Assembly (NCBI GenBank): GCA_020633515.1
Contig: JACKDM010000022.1
Span: forward strand, 1 to 64,000
Source of the DNA: Myxococcales bacterium
GTDB lineage: Bacteria; Myxococcota; Bradymonadia; UBA7976; UBA1532
Reading direction: 5' to 3'
Length of the DNA: 64,000 nt
Positions 1 through 8,041 of the stretch are shown piece after piece. Each line of letters opens with the position of its first letter. The stretch's first letter is position 1. The notes under the pieces were generated by a model that searched no databases, was not told where the DNA came from, and saw only the letters and a program-made list of their open reading frames with translations. A program made the position numbers and the translations under genes.

Positions 1-2
1 GA

Positions 3-611
3 CCCGATGGCCGGCCGCTCGGGGAGCCGATCGCGCTCGCCGCCCGCGGCACCGTCGCGGTGGTGCCCGCGGTGCTCGCGGCGGGGCGCTGGCTGCACCT
101 CGCCGAGCTCGTCGGCGCGCCGGCCGAGGGCGTCGGCTTCACCCTCGAAGGCGGCGAGGCGCTCGCGCCGGGGGTGTCGCGGGCGCGACCGGGGGACGCC
201 GTGCGGCTGGTCGTGCGCAACGACGGCCGCCGGCGGTGGTACGCCGCCATCGTCGACGTCGCCGACGACGGCTCGCTCGCGGTGCTCTGGCCGCGGCCCC
301 GCGAAGAGGCGGTCGTCGAGCCGGGCGAAGGCTTCACCGTGCCCGCCGAAGGATCGCTGGTGCTGCACCCGCCGCCGGGGCGGGCGGCGAGCCGCGACGT
401 GGTGCACCTCATCCTCACCGCGCGACCGGCCGACTTCACCGCGCTCGGCGAGACCCCGCGCGCCGGGAGTGCCCCGGCCGGGCACCCGCTGCTCGGGTGG
501 TTCACCGCCGCCGAGCGGGGGGCGGGTGAGCCGGCGGCGCTGGCCGATGGGGATTGGGCGCTGCATACCGTGCGGCTGGTGACCTGCGGGACCGAGGGGT
601 GCCCGGAGTGA
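3..611 (+). CDS. C-terminal part of a DUF4384-domain protein (truncated by the window edge)
   Basis: The frame is open from the first bases of the window, so the true start lies upstream. The visible 202 or so codons carry a domain resembling DUF4384: a Gly-Gly-Glu start, a GD-VRL strand, an aspartate-rich turn (VADDGSLAVLWPR), and a closing FTVPAEGSLVL strand. In known families DUF4384 often sits C-terminal to caspase-like (peptidase C14) or kinase domains and is thought to be a surface or binding module. The next gene on the same strand encodes a CHAT-family caspase-like protease, which fits a shared job, but 332 bp of repeat DNA separate the two. The N-terminal catalytic domain, if any, cannot be seen, so the function is open. 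Confidence 0.6.
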   Translation, partial: PDGRPLGEPIALAARGTVAVVPAVLAAGRWLHLAELVGAPAEGVGFTLEGGEALAPGVSRARPGDAVRLVVRNDGRRRWYAAIVDVADDGSLAVLWPRPREEAVVEPGEGFTVPAEGSLVLHPPPGRAASRDVVHLILTARPADFTALGETPRAGSAPAGHPLLGWFTAAERGAGEPAALADGDWALHTVRLVTCGTEGCPE

Positions 612-629
612 GTGGCGGCGAGACACACG

Positions 630-943
630 CAGATATGAGATCGGTGAGCTCTGCGTGGGTCGGCCTGCTGATCCCATCAAGATCGGGTGCCATCTCATCG
701 CGGCTTATGGGATCGGCGGGCTCTGCACCGGTCGGCTGGCTGATGCCATTGAGGGCGGGTTTCATGCCATCGCGCGGTATCGAATCGGAGGGCTCGGTGT
801 CGGTCGACCGGCTGGTGCCTCGCGATAGCGCGTCCCGCGCCATCGCGAGGCACCGGAGCGAAGATCTCGACGTGGATCGGTCCACTGATGCCATCGATGG
901 CGGCTGCAATGCCATCGCGAAGAATGGATCGGATCCGAGCCCC
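630..943. repeat. 72-bp imperfect tandem repeat, about 4-5 units
   Basis: Units begin near 669, 741, 813 and 886, each opening with TGATSCCAT-like sequence (TGGTGCC in the 813 unit), and a partial earlier unit matches in its second half. The spacing is 72 bp, with a one-base slip before the last copy. Units at 669 and 741 are clearly alike, while 813 is the most diverged. The period is a multiple of three and the frame of the downstream CHAT gene stays open through the whole array. The lipoprotein signal beginning at 944 argues that the array is untranslated leader or spacer. This is the only gene-free stretch over 300 bp here besides 37.3-37.8 kb. Confidence 0.6.
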
Positions 944-3688
944 ATGACAGCTTGTCCGCGCCCGCTCTGGCTCCTCGCTGCACTCCTCGCGCTCGCCGGT
1001 TGCCGCCCCGATCCGCCGCCGCCGGTGGCGACGCTCGTCGGCTTCCGCGCGCTGCTTCCCGTGGCGGGTGAGTGGGTGCCGCTCTTCGACGCCGAGGCGC
1101 TGCCGGTGCTGCGCATCGAGACGGGCACGCCGCCGTTTACCGTGCGTTGGGTGGCGGGCGAGGCATCGGCCGAAGCGACAGTGCGCGCCGAGCCGCGGGG
1201 AGAGGCGACCTTGGTATGGGTGACGGGTCTGGCGGGTGTACCGATCGGCGAAGGTGTCGTGATCCTGAGCGGCGGTGACAGAGGAGAGATGCGGCGGCGG
1301 GCGCGATGGGAGAATGTGCCTGACGCACCTGCCAATGCACCGCGGCCGATGACAGGGCTGCCGCCCGAGCACCCTGATTTCATACCCTTGCTTTGGGGCG
1401 GCGTCGCTCGGGCGCGGGCCGCGCAGCAGGCTGGTGACGCAAACGCAGCGATCGCCTCGTGGCTGGAGGCCGCTGACGACGCTGCTCGCTTGGGTGTACA
1501 GACCGAGGCAGGGCGTCGACTGCGGGCGGCGCTCTATGTCGCCGTGTTCAATCGTCGCGCGGTCCGAGCGGCCGATCTCCTCAGGAGGGCGCGCCGATAC
1601 GATGACCCACGCACGGATCCCATCGGCCACGCCAAGCTCCGGTTCTCGGAAGGACAGCGCGCGTACCTCATCGACGACTGGCGAGCCGCTCGCCGTGCAT
1701 ATGAAGATGCCATCTCGCTGGCGACCGCGTTCGGTGATGACTCCACTGCTCGGATGGCGACCGAGGCGCTGTCGGTGCTGTTGTCGGACCTCGGAGACTC
1801 TGACGCGGCTGCGCGGTTGCTGCGCGGCGTCCCGCCCGTGGCGGGTGACCGGGCGGCTCGTGGTCGCTATGAGACCAACCTCGGCTGGTTCGCCCTCCGC
1901 GCCCAGGAGGCATCACCCGATCCCCGAGCGCTCCCCGCGTTGCGCGCCCGCCTCGCCGAAGCGCGCCGCGCGTTCGCGCCGATCGACCCCGCCTGGACCG
2001 CCAACGCCGCCACCAATGAAGCCTGGGCCGCGCTCCTCGCGCGCGACCTGCCGGCGGTACACGCCCACCTCGCCGAGGTCGCGCGCCTCGACCCCGCCGG
2101 GCAGGGCTTCGGAGCGCCCTACGCGGCGCTCGTCGGCGCCCGGCTCGCGCTCGCCGAGGGGCGGCTCGACGACGCGGCGCGGCAGTTCGCGGCGGTCGAG
2201 GCGCGGGCGCGGCGGGATGTCGGGGGCGGGGACGCCGAGCTCGGCTGGCGGGCGCGCTTCGGGGCGGGGCGGGTCGCGCGGACGCGGGGGGACGCGGCGG
2301 CGGCGATCGGGCACTTCACGGCGGCGCTCGCCGAGGTCGAGCGGCTCGGGCTGCGCGCCTCGGTGCGGGGCGATCGGGCGGTGTTCCACGCCGATCGGCG
2401 CGCGCTGGTGGTCGAGACGGTCGCGCTGCTCGTCGCCGAGGGGCGCGTCGACGCGGCGTTCGAGGTCGCCGACGCGGCGCGGGTGCGGCCGCTGCGGGCG
2501 TTGAAGGCGGGGCTGCGGGTGGGCGCGCTCGACGCGGGGCGGCAGGCGCGGTGGGCGGCCGAGGTCGACGCGGCGCGGGACGCGATCGAGGCGTGGCGGG
2601 CGGTGGCGGCGCGGGAGGGGCTGGTGCCGCTCGCCGAGGAGGCGGCGTGGCGGGCCGAGCTCGAGGCGAAGGCGGCCGCGCGCGATCGGGCGCTCGATGG
2701 GGCGTTCGCGTGGCTCGACGCCGAGGCGCCGTTGACGGTGCCGCCGGGGCTCGATGGGGCGTCGGCGCGGGCGCTGCTCGGCGAGGACGAGGCGCTGGTG
2801 GCGTTCGGGCCGGGGCGGTGGGCCTTTCGGGTGACGCGGGGCGCGATCGCGGCGCGGGAGGTGGGACCGGGTGATGATCTGCTCGGGCCGTGGCGCGACG
2901 GGCTCGGTGTGTCTCCCGCGAGCGCCGCCGCCGCGACCGCCGCCGCCGCCACACCCGTCGGCGCCGACCCCGCCGCGCCGGTGGCGCCCATCCGCCACGT
3001 CTACCTCGTCGCCGGCGACCGGGGCGCGGCGGTGTTCGCGCTGCCGACCGCGGGGCCGCGGCCGCTGCTGGTCGATGTCAGCGTCGCGTTCCTGCCCTAC
3101 GCCGGCGTGCTCGCGAACAGCGTCACCCGGGCGGCGGGGGCGCCGTTGGTGGTCGCGGATCCGCGCGCCGATCTGGCGCACGCGGCGGCCGAGGGGCGGG
3201 CGGTGGCGGCGGCGTTGCCGGGGGCGCGGCTGCTCGCGGGCTCGGCGGCGACGCTCGACGCGACCCTCGCGGGGCTCGCGACGGCGCCGGTGTTCCACTT
3301 CGCGGGGCATGGCGTGCTGCGCCCGGAGCAGCCGTGGGACGCGCACCTGCGGCTCGCGGGCTTCGATCGGCTCGGGCTCGCCGAGGTGCTGACCCACCCG
3401 GTCGCGGCGCGGCTGGTGGTGCTGTCGGGGTGCGAGACGGGGACCGACGCGGTGCTGGCCGACGAGCGGGTGGTGGGGCTGCCCGAGGCGTTCCTGGCGG
3501 CGGGGGCGCAGGCGGTGGTGGCGACCGATCGGCCGGTGGACGACGCGGTCACCCGGCGCTTCGTGGAGCGCTTCTACGCGGCGGGCGGGGCGACGGCGCC
3601 GGCGGCGGCGCTGCGGGTGGCGGCGCTGGCGCTGCGCGAGGAGGGGGAGGCGCTGTGGTCGGCGTTTCGGTTGGTCGGGCTGCGCTGA
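944..3688 (+). CDS. Lipoprotein with TPR-like repeats and a C-terminal CHAT caspase-like protease domain
   Basis: 914 residues. The start at 944 was chosen because it opens directly with a signal sequence ending in a lipobox (LALAGC), although the frame is open upstream to 554. After a short beta-rich segment there is a long Ala/Arg-rich helical region (about residues 130-600) with TPR-like helix pairs. The last 220 residues form a CHAT domain. The His of FAGHG (His789) and the Cys of SGCETG (Cys830) are the expected catalytic dyad. CHAT peptidases are caspase relatives often tied to TPRs and used in conflict or regulated proteolysis. Most are cytoplasmic, whereas this one should be exported and lipid-anchored. 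The substrate is unknown. It follows a DUF4384 gene and precedes an acyl-carrier-like gene. Confidence 0.85.
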   Translation: MTACPRPLWLLAALLALAGCRPDPPPPVATLVGFRALLPVAGEWVPLFDAEALPVLRIETGTPPFTVRWVAGEASAEATVRAEPRGEATLVWVTGLAGVPIGEGVVILSGGDRGEMRRRARWENVPDAPANAPRPMTGLPPEHPDFIPLLWGGVARARAAQQAGDANAAIASWLEAADDAARLGVQTEAGRRLRAALYVAVFNRRAVRAADLLRRARRYDDPRTDPIGHAKLRFSEGQRAYLIDDWRAARRAYEDAISLATAFGDDSTARMATEALSVLLSDLGDSDAAARLLRGVPPVAGDRAARGRYETNLGWFALRAQEASPDPRALPALRARLAEARRAFAPIDPAWTANAATNEAWAALLARDLPAVHAHLAEVARLDPAGQGFGAPYAALVGARLALAEGRLDDAARQFAAVEARARRDVGGGDAELGWRARFGAGRVARTRGDAAAAIGHFTAALAEVERLGLRASVRGDRAVFHADRRALVVETVALLVAEGRVDAAFEVADAARVRPLRALKAGLRVGALDAGRQARWAAEVDAARDAIEAWRAVAAREGLVPLAEEAAWRAELEAKAAARDRALDGAFAWLDAEAPLTVPPGLDGASARALLGEDEALVAFGPGRWAFRVTRGAIAAREVGPGDDLLGPWRDGLGVSPASAAAATAAAATPVGADPAAPVAPIRHVYLVAGDRGAAVFALPTAGPRPLLVDVSVAFLPYAGVLANSVTRAAGAPLVVADPRADLAHAAAEGRAVAAALPGARLLAGSAATLDATLAGLATAPVFHFAGHGVLRPEQPWDAHLRLAGFDRLGLAEVLTHPVAARLVVLSGCETGTDAVLADERVVGLPEAFLAAGAQAVVATDRPVDDAVTRRFVERFYAAGGATAPAAALRVAALALREEGEALWSAFRLVGLR

Positions 3689-3767
3689 GGCATCGGCGAT
3701 GAGATCTATGTGATGACACGAGGAGACGGAAGGCAACCTGTTGTGACAGTGGCTCCTGGTGTTTCCA

Positions 3768-3782
3768 ATGACATCATGTCAT
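3768..3782. promoter_or_regulatory. Inverted repeat ATGACA-TCA-TGTCAT, possible operator
   Basis: Perfect 6-bp arms with a 3-bp spacer lie in the 168-bp gap before the acyl-carrier-like gene, about 37 bp upstream of a possible extended -10 element. The same half-site appears in the palindrome at 55323-55335. Regulator unknown. Confidence 0.35.
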
Positions 3783-3816
3783 CGCCGGCCCGGCCTGGAG
3801 CATCTCATCGAAGAGT

Positions 3817-3824
3817 GCTACGAT
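3817..3824 (+). promoter_or_regulatory. Possible extended -10 element (GCTACGAT)
   Basis: GCTACGAT preceded by TG gives an extended -10 (TG-C-TACGAT) 32 bp before the ATG at 3857. No convincing -35 is seen. Similar GCTANNNT boxes precede several other genes in the window. Confidence 0.35.
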
Positions 3825-3856
3825 GCCATCGCCGAACGACGGCAGGACAGAGTCCG

Positions 3857-4144
3857 ATGCAAGTCACAAAACCGGAACATCTCCTCTTCGAGCGCCACGC
3901 GGTGCTCGCCGATCTGACCCGGCGCTTGATGGTCGACGCGCGCCTCGACGCGCCGCCGCCGGAGGATCGGCCGCTGAGCCACAGCGTGGACTCGCTGGCG
4001 CTGATCGCCTTCCTGACCGATGTGCGGCGGGCCTACCACGTCGAGCTCGGCCCCTGGCTGGCCGAGTCGGTGCGGCGGGGCGGTGACACCCTCGACGGGC
4101 TGTGTCACCACCTCGTGGGTCAGGGCGCTCCGCCGGCGGGCTGA
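3857..4144 (+). CDS. Small acyl-carrier-protein-like protein
   Basis: 95 residues. The ATG at 3857 gives a compact domain; the frame stays open upstream to 3710 but that stretch has no coding character. The pattern HSVDSLALIAFLTDV followed by an acidic helix and a final DTLDGL helix resembles carrier proteins, in which the Ser of DSL carries 4'-phosphopantetheine. No synthase, ligase or transferase gene lies beside it, so the acyl group or amino acid carried is unknown. A degenerate carrier fold that is not modified is possible. The 3' end overlaps the convergent gene at 4120-5295 by 25 bp. Confidence 0.55.
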   Translation: MQVTKPEHLLFERHAVLADLTRRLMVDARLDAPPPEDRPLSHSVDSLALIAFLTDVRRAYHVELGPWLAESVRRGGDTLDGLCHHLVGQGAPPAG

Positions 4145-5295
4145 TCGGGGAGCGGGGGGCGGCCGATCCGGGGCGCGCCGGGGAGGGCTTCGAGGCGTTC
4201 GAGGCGGCGGAGGCGGTCGCGCTTCTCGGGGGCGTCCCACTCGGCAGGGGAGAAGTCGGCGGCGCGGTGGGGGGCGGTGGTGATCTCGCGGGGGTAGGGC
4301 GGCATCGAGACGCGGGACGGGGTGTGCTCGGGCGCGGCGAGCGCGCCGCGGAGCTCGCCGACGGTGTAGGGGCCGTCGTGGCCGGCGTCGACGAGGATCT
4401 TGCCGAAGAAGCGGAGCGGGAGGTCGTGGGGGCCTTCGGTGAGGGGCTCTTTGAGGCGGGCCCAGGCGATGGGCTCGCCGCCGGGGGCGTAGAGGTTGGC
4501 GTCGATGAGGTAGAGGCCGCCTTGGTCGACCTCGACGCCGACGGTGACGACGAGGCTGCCGTCGACGATGGCGTCGCGGGCCTCGCCGGTCCAGCGGGCG
4601 GGGATGGCGTCTTCGGGGGTGTAGTCGGCGCGGAGGCGGGCGGTGCGGGGGCCGCGGCCGTAGTCGAAGGTGGCCTGCACGTCGAGGCGGGCGGGGGCGG
4701 CGAGGCCGAGGGTGGCGGGGCGGATGAGGCCGACGTGGCGGTCGCCCTGGGGGGCGAGGGGGTAGGGCTCGGCGCGGCCGTCGGGGAGGCGCACGGTGGC
4801 GTCGATGAGGGTGAAGGGCGCGGGCGCGTCGTCGCGGCGCACGTCGAGGATGACGGTGAGGGTGTCGTCGCCGACGAGGTGGTAGCGGTCGGCGGTGAAG
4901 AGCGCGGTGATCGCGGGGTCGTCGGGGTCGCGCTGGGGGCGTTCGTGGCGGCGGTCGGGGTCGAGGAGGTCGGCGCTCTGCGGGGTGAGCGGGCGGCTGT
5001 CGGGGGGGTGGACGGCGAGCTTGCGCCAGGTCTCGGCGGGCTCTCGATGGGCGCCGCGGCGGCGTCGAGGGGCGTGGGGGTCGGCGGGCGCGTCCGTGGG
5101 GGCGTCTGGGGGTGGCGCGGCGGCGCGGGGGGCGGTGAGGCGGCGGGGCGCGGCAGGGTGGCTTCGGCGGGGCTCGGCGCCCGGCTCGGCGGCGGGCGGC
5201 GCGGTGGGGTCGGCGGTGTCGAGGGAGAGCCAGAGCCCGATGAGCGCGGCGAGCGCGGCGGCGAGCCCGAGCATGAGCACGCGGCGGGGGGTCAT
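4120..5295 (-). CDS. Membrane-anchored or secreted protein with a proline-rich stalk, unknown function
   Basis: 391 residues. An N-terminal hydrophobic segment (residues 6-24) without a clear cleavage site is followed by about 80 residues rich in Pro, Ala and Arg, a typical periplasm-spanning stalk. From about residue 125 to 345 the pattern is beta-rich, with paired strands such as LTVILDVRR and SLVVTVGVEVD, suggesting two Ig-like sandwiches. No enzyme motif is visible. It lies 31 bp downstream of a lipoprotein gene on the same strand, so the two are probably co-transcribed. I do not recognise the family. Confidence 0.6.
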   Translation of the reverse strand: MTPRRVLMLGLAAALAALIGLWLSLDTADPTAPPAAEPGAEPRRSHPAAPRRLTAPRAAAPPPDAPTDAPADPHAPRRRRGAHREPAETWRKLAVHPPDSRPLTPQSADLLDPDRRHERPQRDPDDPAITALFTADRYHLVGDDTLTVILDVRRDDAPAPFTLIDATVRLPDGRAEPYPLAPQGDRHVGLIRPATLGLAAPARLDVQATFDYGRGPRTARLRADYTPEDAIPARWTGEARDAIVDGSLVVTVGVEVDQGGLYLIDANLYAPGGEPIAWARLKEPLTEGPHDLPLRFFGKILVDAGHDGPYTVGELRGALAAPEHTPSRVSMPPYPREITTAPHRAADFSPAEWDAPEKRDRLRRLERLEALPGAPRIGRPPLPDQPAGGAP

Positions 5296-5326
5296 GGCTT
5301 CACCGCGCGGCGATGCGTCGCTGTCA

Positions 5327-6154
5327 TCAGCCGCCGAGCGCGTCGATGCCGGCCATGATCATGGCGTTGTGGTCGAGGTCGAGCCCTTCGCAGGTGAAGG
5401 CCGGCTGGTGGTTGGCATAGTGATACTGAGGCTGGTAGCACAGCCAGGGCTCGTCGTCGCTGATGTGATAGGTGTCGTTGAGGCCGCCCGAGGAGTGATA
5501 GGCGACGGCGCCGTCGTTGGCGCTGCCGCCGAAGAAGTCGGGGAAGCCGCCGGTGTACCACCACTCGTCGCGGCCGGCGAGGGTGTAGACGATGGCGCCG
5601 GCGGTGTCGTTGTGGTTCCAGCCGGCGCGGTGGTCGCTGGGGCCGATCTCGTCGGCGAGGGGGCAGGCGAAGCCGAGGCGGGTGACGGGCGCGGCGAGGA
5701 AGTTGTCGCTGATCTCGCTGCCGCCTTCGTTGCTGGCGACCTGCATGACCCAGAGCACGTTCCAGCGGTCGTCGGCGTGGGTGGCGAGGGTCTGGCTGAT
5801 GACCGCGCTGCCGTTGCTGTAGGTGTAGACGATGCAGTCGTCCTGCGCGCAGTAGCGGTCGAGGTGGGCGACCATCTGGCGGACGGCGGTGGCCATGCTC
5901 TCGCGCTGGTCGATGGTGAGGTCGACGCTCTGCACGCCGTCGAAGCGGCCGAGGCGGGCGCCGTTTTCGCCTTTGCTGCCGACGGTGAAGCTCTGGGAGC
6001 AGATGCCGCCGACGTGGAGGAGGTACGTGGTGCCCTGGCCGCTCTTGAGGTCGATGGCGTCGCCGGGTTCGAGGTGCGGGGTGGTCGTGTCGACCGCTTC
6101 GTCGGCGCAGGCGGCGAGGGTGAGCGCGAGGGCGGCGAGGGTGATGCGGCGCAT
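5327..6154 (-). CDS. Lipoprotein, possibly alpha/beta-hydrolase-like
   Basis: 275 residues. The start at 6154 gives a short signal sequence with a lipobox (LTLAAC); an upstream extension in frame has no signal character. The body contains VVHVGG-like and VYTYSNGSAV elements. The latter is laid out like a nucleophile elbow (T-x-S-x-G instead of G-x-S-x-G) after a predicted strand, and several Asp and His residues downstream (for example in DGAVAYHSS) could complete a triad. This is weak evidence for a lipase or esterase fold. Cysteines at several positions fit an exported, disulphide-bonded protein. First gene of a two-gene unit with 4120-5295. Confidence 0.5.
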   Translation of the reverse strand: MRRITLAALALTLAACADEAVDTTTPHLEPGDAIDLKSGQGTTYLLHVGGICSQSFTVGSKGENGARLGRFDGVQSVDLTIDQRESMATAVRQMVAHLDRYCAQDDCIVYTYSNGSAVISQTLATHADDRWNVLWVMQVASNEGGSEISDNFLAAPVTRLGFACPLADEIGPSDHRAGWNHNDTAGAIVYTLAGRDEWWYTGGFPDFFGGSANDGAVAYHSSGGLNDTYHISDDEPWLCYQPQYHYANHQPAFTCEGLDLDHNAMIMAGIDALGG

Positions 6155-6335
6155 GGGCGAGCTCCCGGGGCGATTCCTCCCAAAGCGAGGGCAACAAACA
6201 TGCCGCGGTCGTTCGGGGCGGTGGGACGGGGCTCTCCGCGGGTTCGGGCGGGTTCGGGGCGCGGGTTCGGCGCCGCGTGGGCTGTGGGGGTGGGACCTCG
6301 GGGTCACAGCGGGGCGCGGGGGTCTCGGGGGTCGC

Positions 6336-8018
6336 TCACGCCTCGGGGTCGCGATCCCGGCCGCGGCCGCGGTATTTGGTCGAGCGGTAGCTGCTGGTGG
6401 TGTGGTGGGTGATGACGGTGTTGCCGCGGCGGTCGGTGTGGCGGGTGATCCGGGTCTCTTCGTCGGTGGGGTGCAGCGCGTGGGGGCCGGCGAAGATGCC
6501 TTCGGGTCGCTTGCGGATCCAGCCGCGGGACTCGAAGTGGCGGCGTGACTTCTTGAGCTGGTCGGCGAGCTCGGCGGGCAGGTCGTGGCGGTCGCCGAAG
6601 TGGTCGAAGACGAGCTCGAGCGCGTCGCGGCTGAGGCGGGCGAAGGTGCTCGGGGCGCGCTGCTGGAGGAGCACGGCCTTCTGCTGCTGGTACTCCTCTT
6701 CGGTGAGCGCGCCCTTGTCGACGAGCGCGTGCAGCTCCTTGAGCTGCTCGGCGACGGCGAGGGTGTCGCCGCGGGCGTACTCCATCAGCTCGGGGTTGTA
6801 CTTCTCGTCGAAGGCGCGCGGGTCCATGCGGATGAGGCGGATGGCGTCGACGAGGGAGACGATGAGCGGGACGAAGCTGAACGCGAAGATGAAGCTGAAG
6901 AAGAAGCGCACATAGCGCTGAAGGTAGATGTTGTGCACGCCCCAGAAGCCGCCGAAGAGGGCGAGGAGGATGGCGGTCTTCTTCTCGCGGGCGCCCATGC
7001 GGCGGCGGAGCGCGTCGGTGACGTAGACCGGCTGGGGGGCGACGCCGGGGCCGTCGGCGGGGAGGGGCAGGATCGGGGGGCGGTAGCGGTCGACGGGGCG
7101 GGCGGTGTTCGCGGCGGGGGCTTCGCGGCGGGGCTCGGGGGTGGCCTCGCCGGCGCGGATCTTCGCGATGGCGTCGCGCACGGCGCGGGCGGTGGCGGGG
7201 CGCTCGGCGGGGTCTTGCGCGAGGAGGCGGCGCAGCAGCGCGCGGGTGGGGTCGCTGGCGTGTACGACGGGCTCCCAGTCGAGGCGGTGGTCGACGCCGG
7301 TGAGGTCGACGAGGTCGCGGCGGGAGAGCATCTGCACGGCGATCGCGCCGAGGCCGTAGAGGTCGCTCTGGGGGCTCGCTTCGCCGCGGAACTGCTCGGG
7401 GGCCATGTAGCCATAGGTGCCGGCGACGGTGCTGCCGCCGGCGGCGGGGTCCTGCACGATGTCGCGCACGGCGCCGAAGTCGATGAGCACGAGCGCGCCG
7501 TCGCTCGCGCGGCGGATGAGGTTCTTGGGCTTGAGGTCGCGGTGCACGACGGGCGGGGCGAGGCGGTGCAGGTAGTCGAGGATCTCGCAGAGCTCGTCGA
7601 GCACGGCGAGGACCTCGTCTTCGGTGTAGCGCTTGCGCTTGATCTCGTCGGCGAGGGTGGGGCCGTCGATGAACTGCTGCACGAGGTAGTAGGCGCGGTG
7701 CTTGCCGGCGCCGTGGGTGAAGTGGTCGACGAGCGCGGGGATGCGGTCGTGGCCGAGCTCGCCGAGGACGCGGGCCTCGCGCTCGATGCGCTGCACCTGC
7801 TCGGCGGGCGTGGTGGGGCGCAGCGGCATCTCCTTGACGGCGACGATCTCGCCGCGGAGGCCGTCGCGGGCGCGGTAGGTGGTGCCGACGGCGCCGTGGC
7901 CGACGATGCGCTCGAGGCGGTAGCGGCCGCGCAGGTCGGGGTCCTGGCCGCAGGCGGCGCAGGTGAGCGCGTCGGTCGGGGTCGTCTCGCCGCAGGCGGC
8001 GCAGATCCGGTCGTGCAT
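6336..8018 (-). CDS. Zinc-ribbon Ser/Thr protein kinase with TM2 and SHOCT domains
   Basis: 560 residues. ATG at 8018 follows a GGAGG box. Order of parts: a CxxC...CxxC zinc ribbon (residues 6-23), a Hanks-type kinase (about 32-290) with catalytic HRDLKPKN (Asp161) and DFG (180-182), a Pro-rich linker, a TM2 domain with two membrane helices (about 346-397), and a SHOCT helix pair (about 424-452). The C-terminal tail is basic. The kinase motifs are intact, so activity is expected in the cytoplasm with membrane attachment through TM2. It lies 23 bp downstream of the outer-membrane protein gene and completes a four-gene unit with RavA/ViaA-like genes, suggesting it phosphorylates or senses that assembly. 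Confidence 0.9.
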   Translation of the reverse strand: MHDRICAACGETTPTDALTCAACGQDPDLRGRYRLERIVGHGAVGTTYRARDGLRGEIVAVKEMPLRPTTPAEQVQRIEREARVLGELGHDRIPALVDHFTHGAGKHRAYYLVQQFIDGPTLADEIKRKRYTEDEVLAVLDELCEILDYLHRLAPPVVHRDLKPKNLIRRASDGALVLIDFGAVRDIVQDPAAGGSTVAGTYGYMAPEQFRGEASPQSDLYGLGAIAVQMLSRRDLVDLTGVDHRLDWEPVVHASDPTRALLRRLLAQDPAERPATARAVRDAIAKIRAGEATPEPRREAPAANTARPVDRYRPPILPLPADGPGVAPQPVYVTDALRRRMGAREKKTAILLALFGGFWGVHNIYLQRYVRFFFSFIFAFSFVPLIVSLVDAIRLIRMDPRAFDEKYNPELMEYARGDTLAVAEQLKELHALVDKGALTEEEYQQQKAVLLQQRAPSTFARLSRDALELVFDHFGDRHDLPAELADQLKKSRRHFESRGWIRKRPEGIFAGPHALHPTDEETRITRHTDRRGNTVITHHTTSSYRSTKYRGRGRDRDPEA

Positions 8019-8041
8019 GGGCCCTCCGCGGGCGGTCTCGG

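Noticed and set aside
554..943. Upstream extension of the CHAT gene through the 72-bp repeats
   Set aside because: A start at 944 opens directly with a lipoprotein signal. The extension would bury it and overlaps the preceding gene.
630..943. CRISPR-like array
   Set aside because: The units are diverged along their whole length, with no constant repeat and variable spacer pattern, and no cas gene is present.
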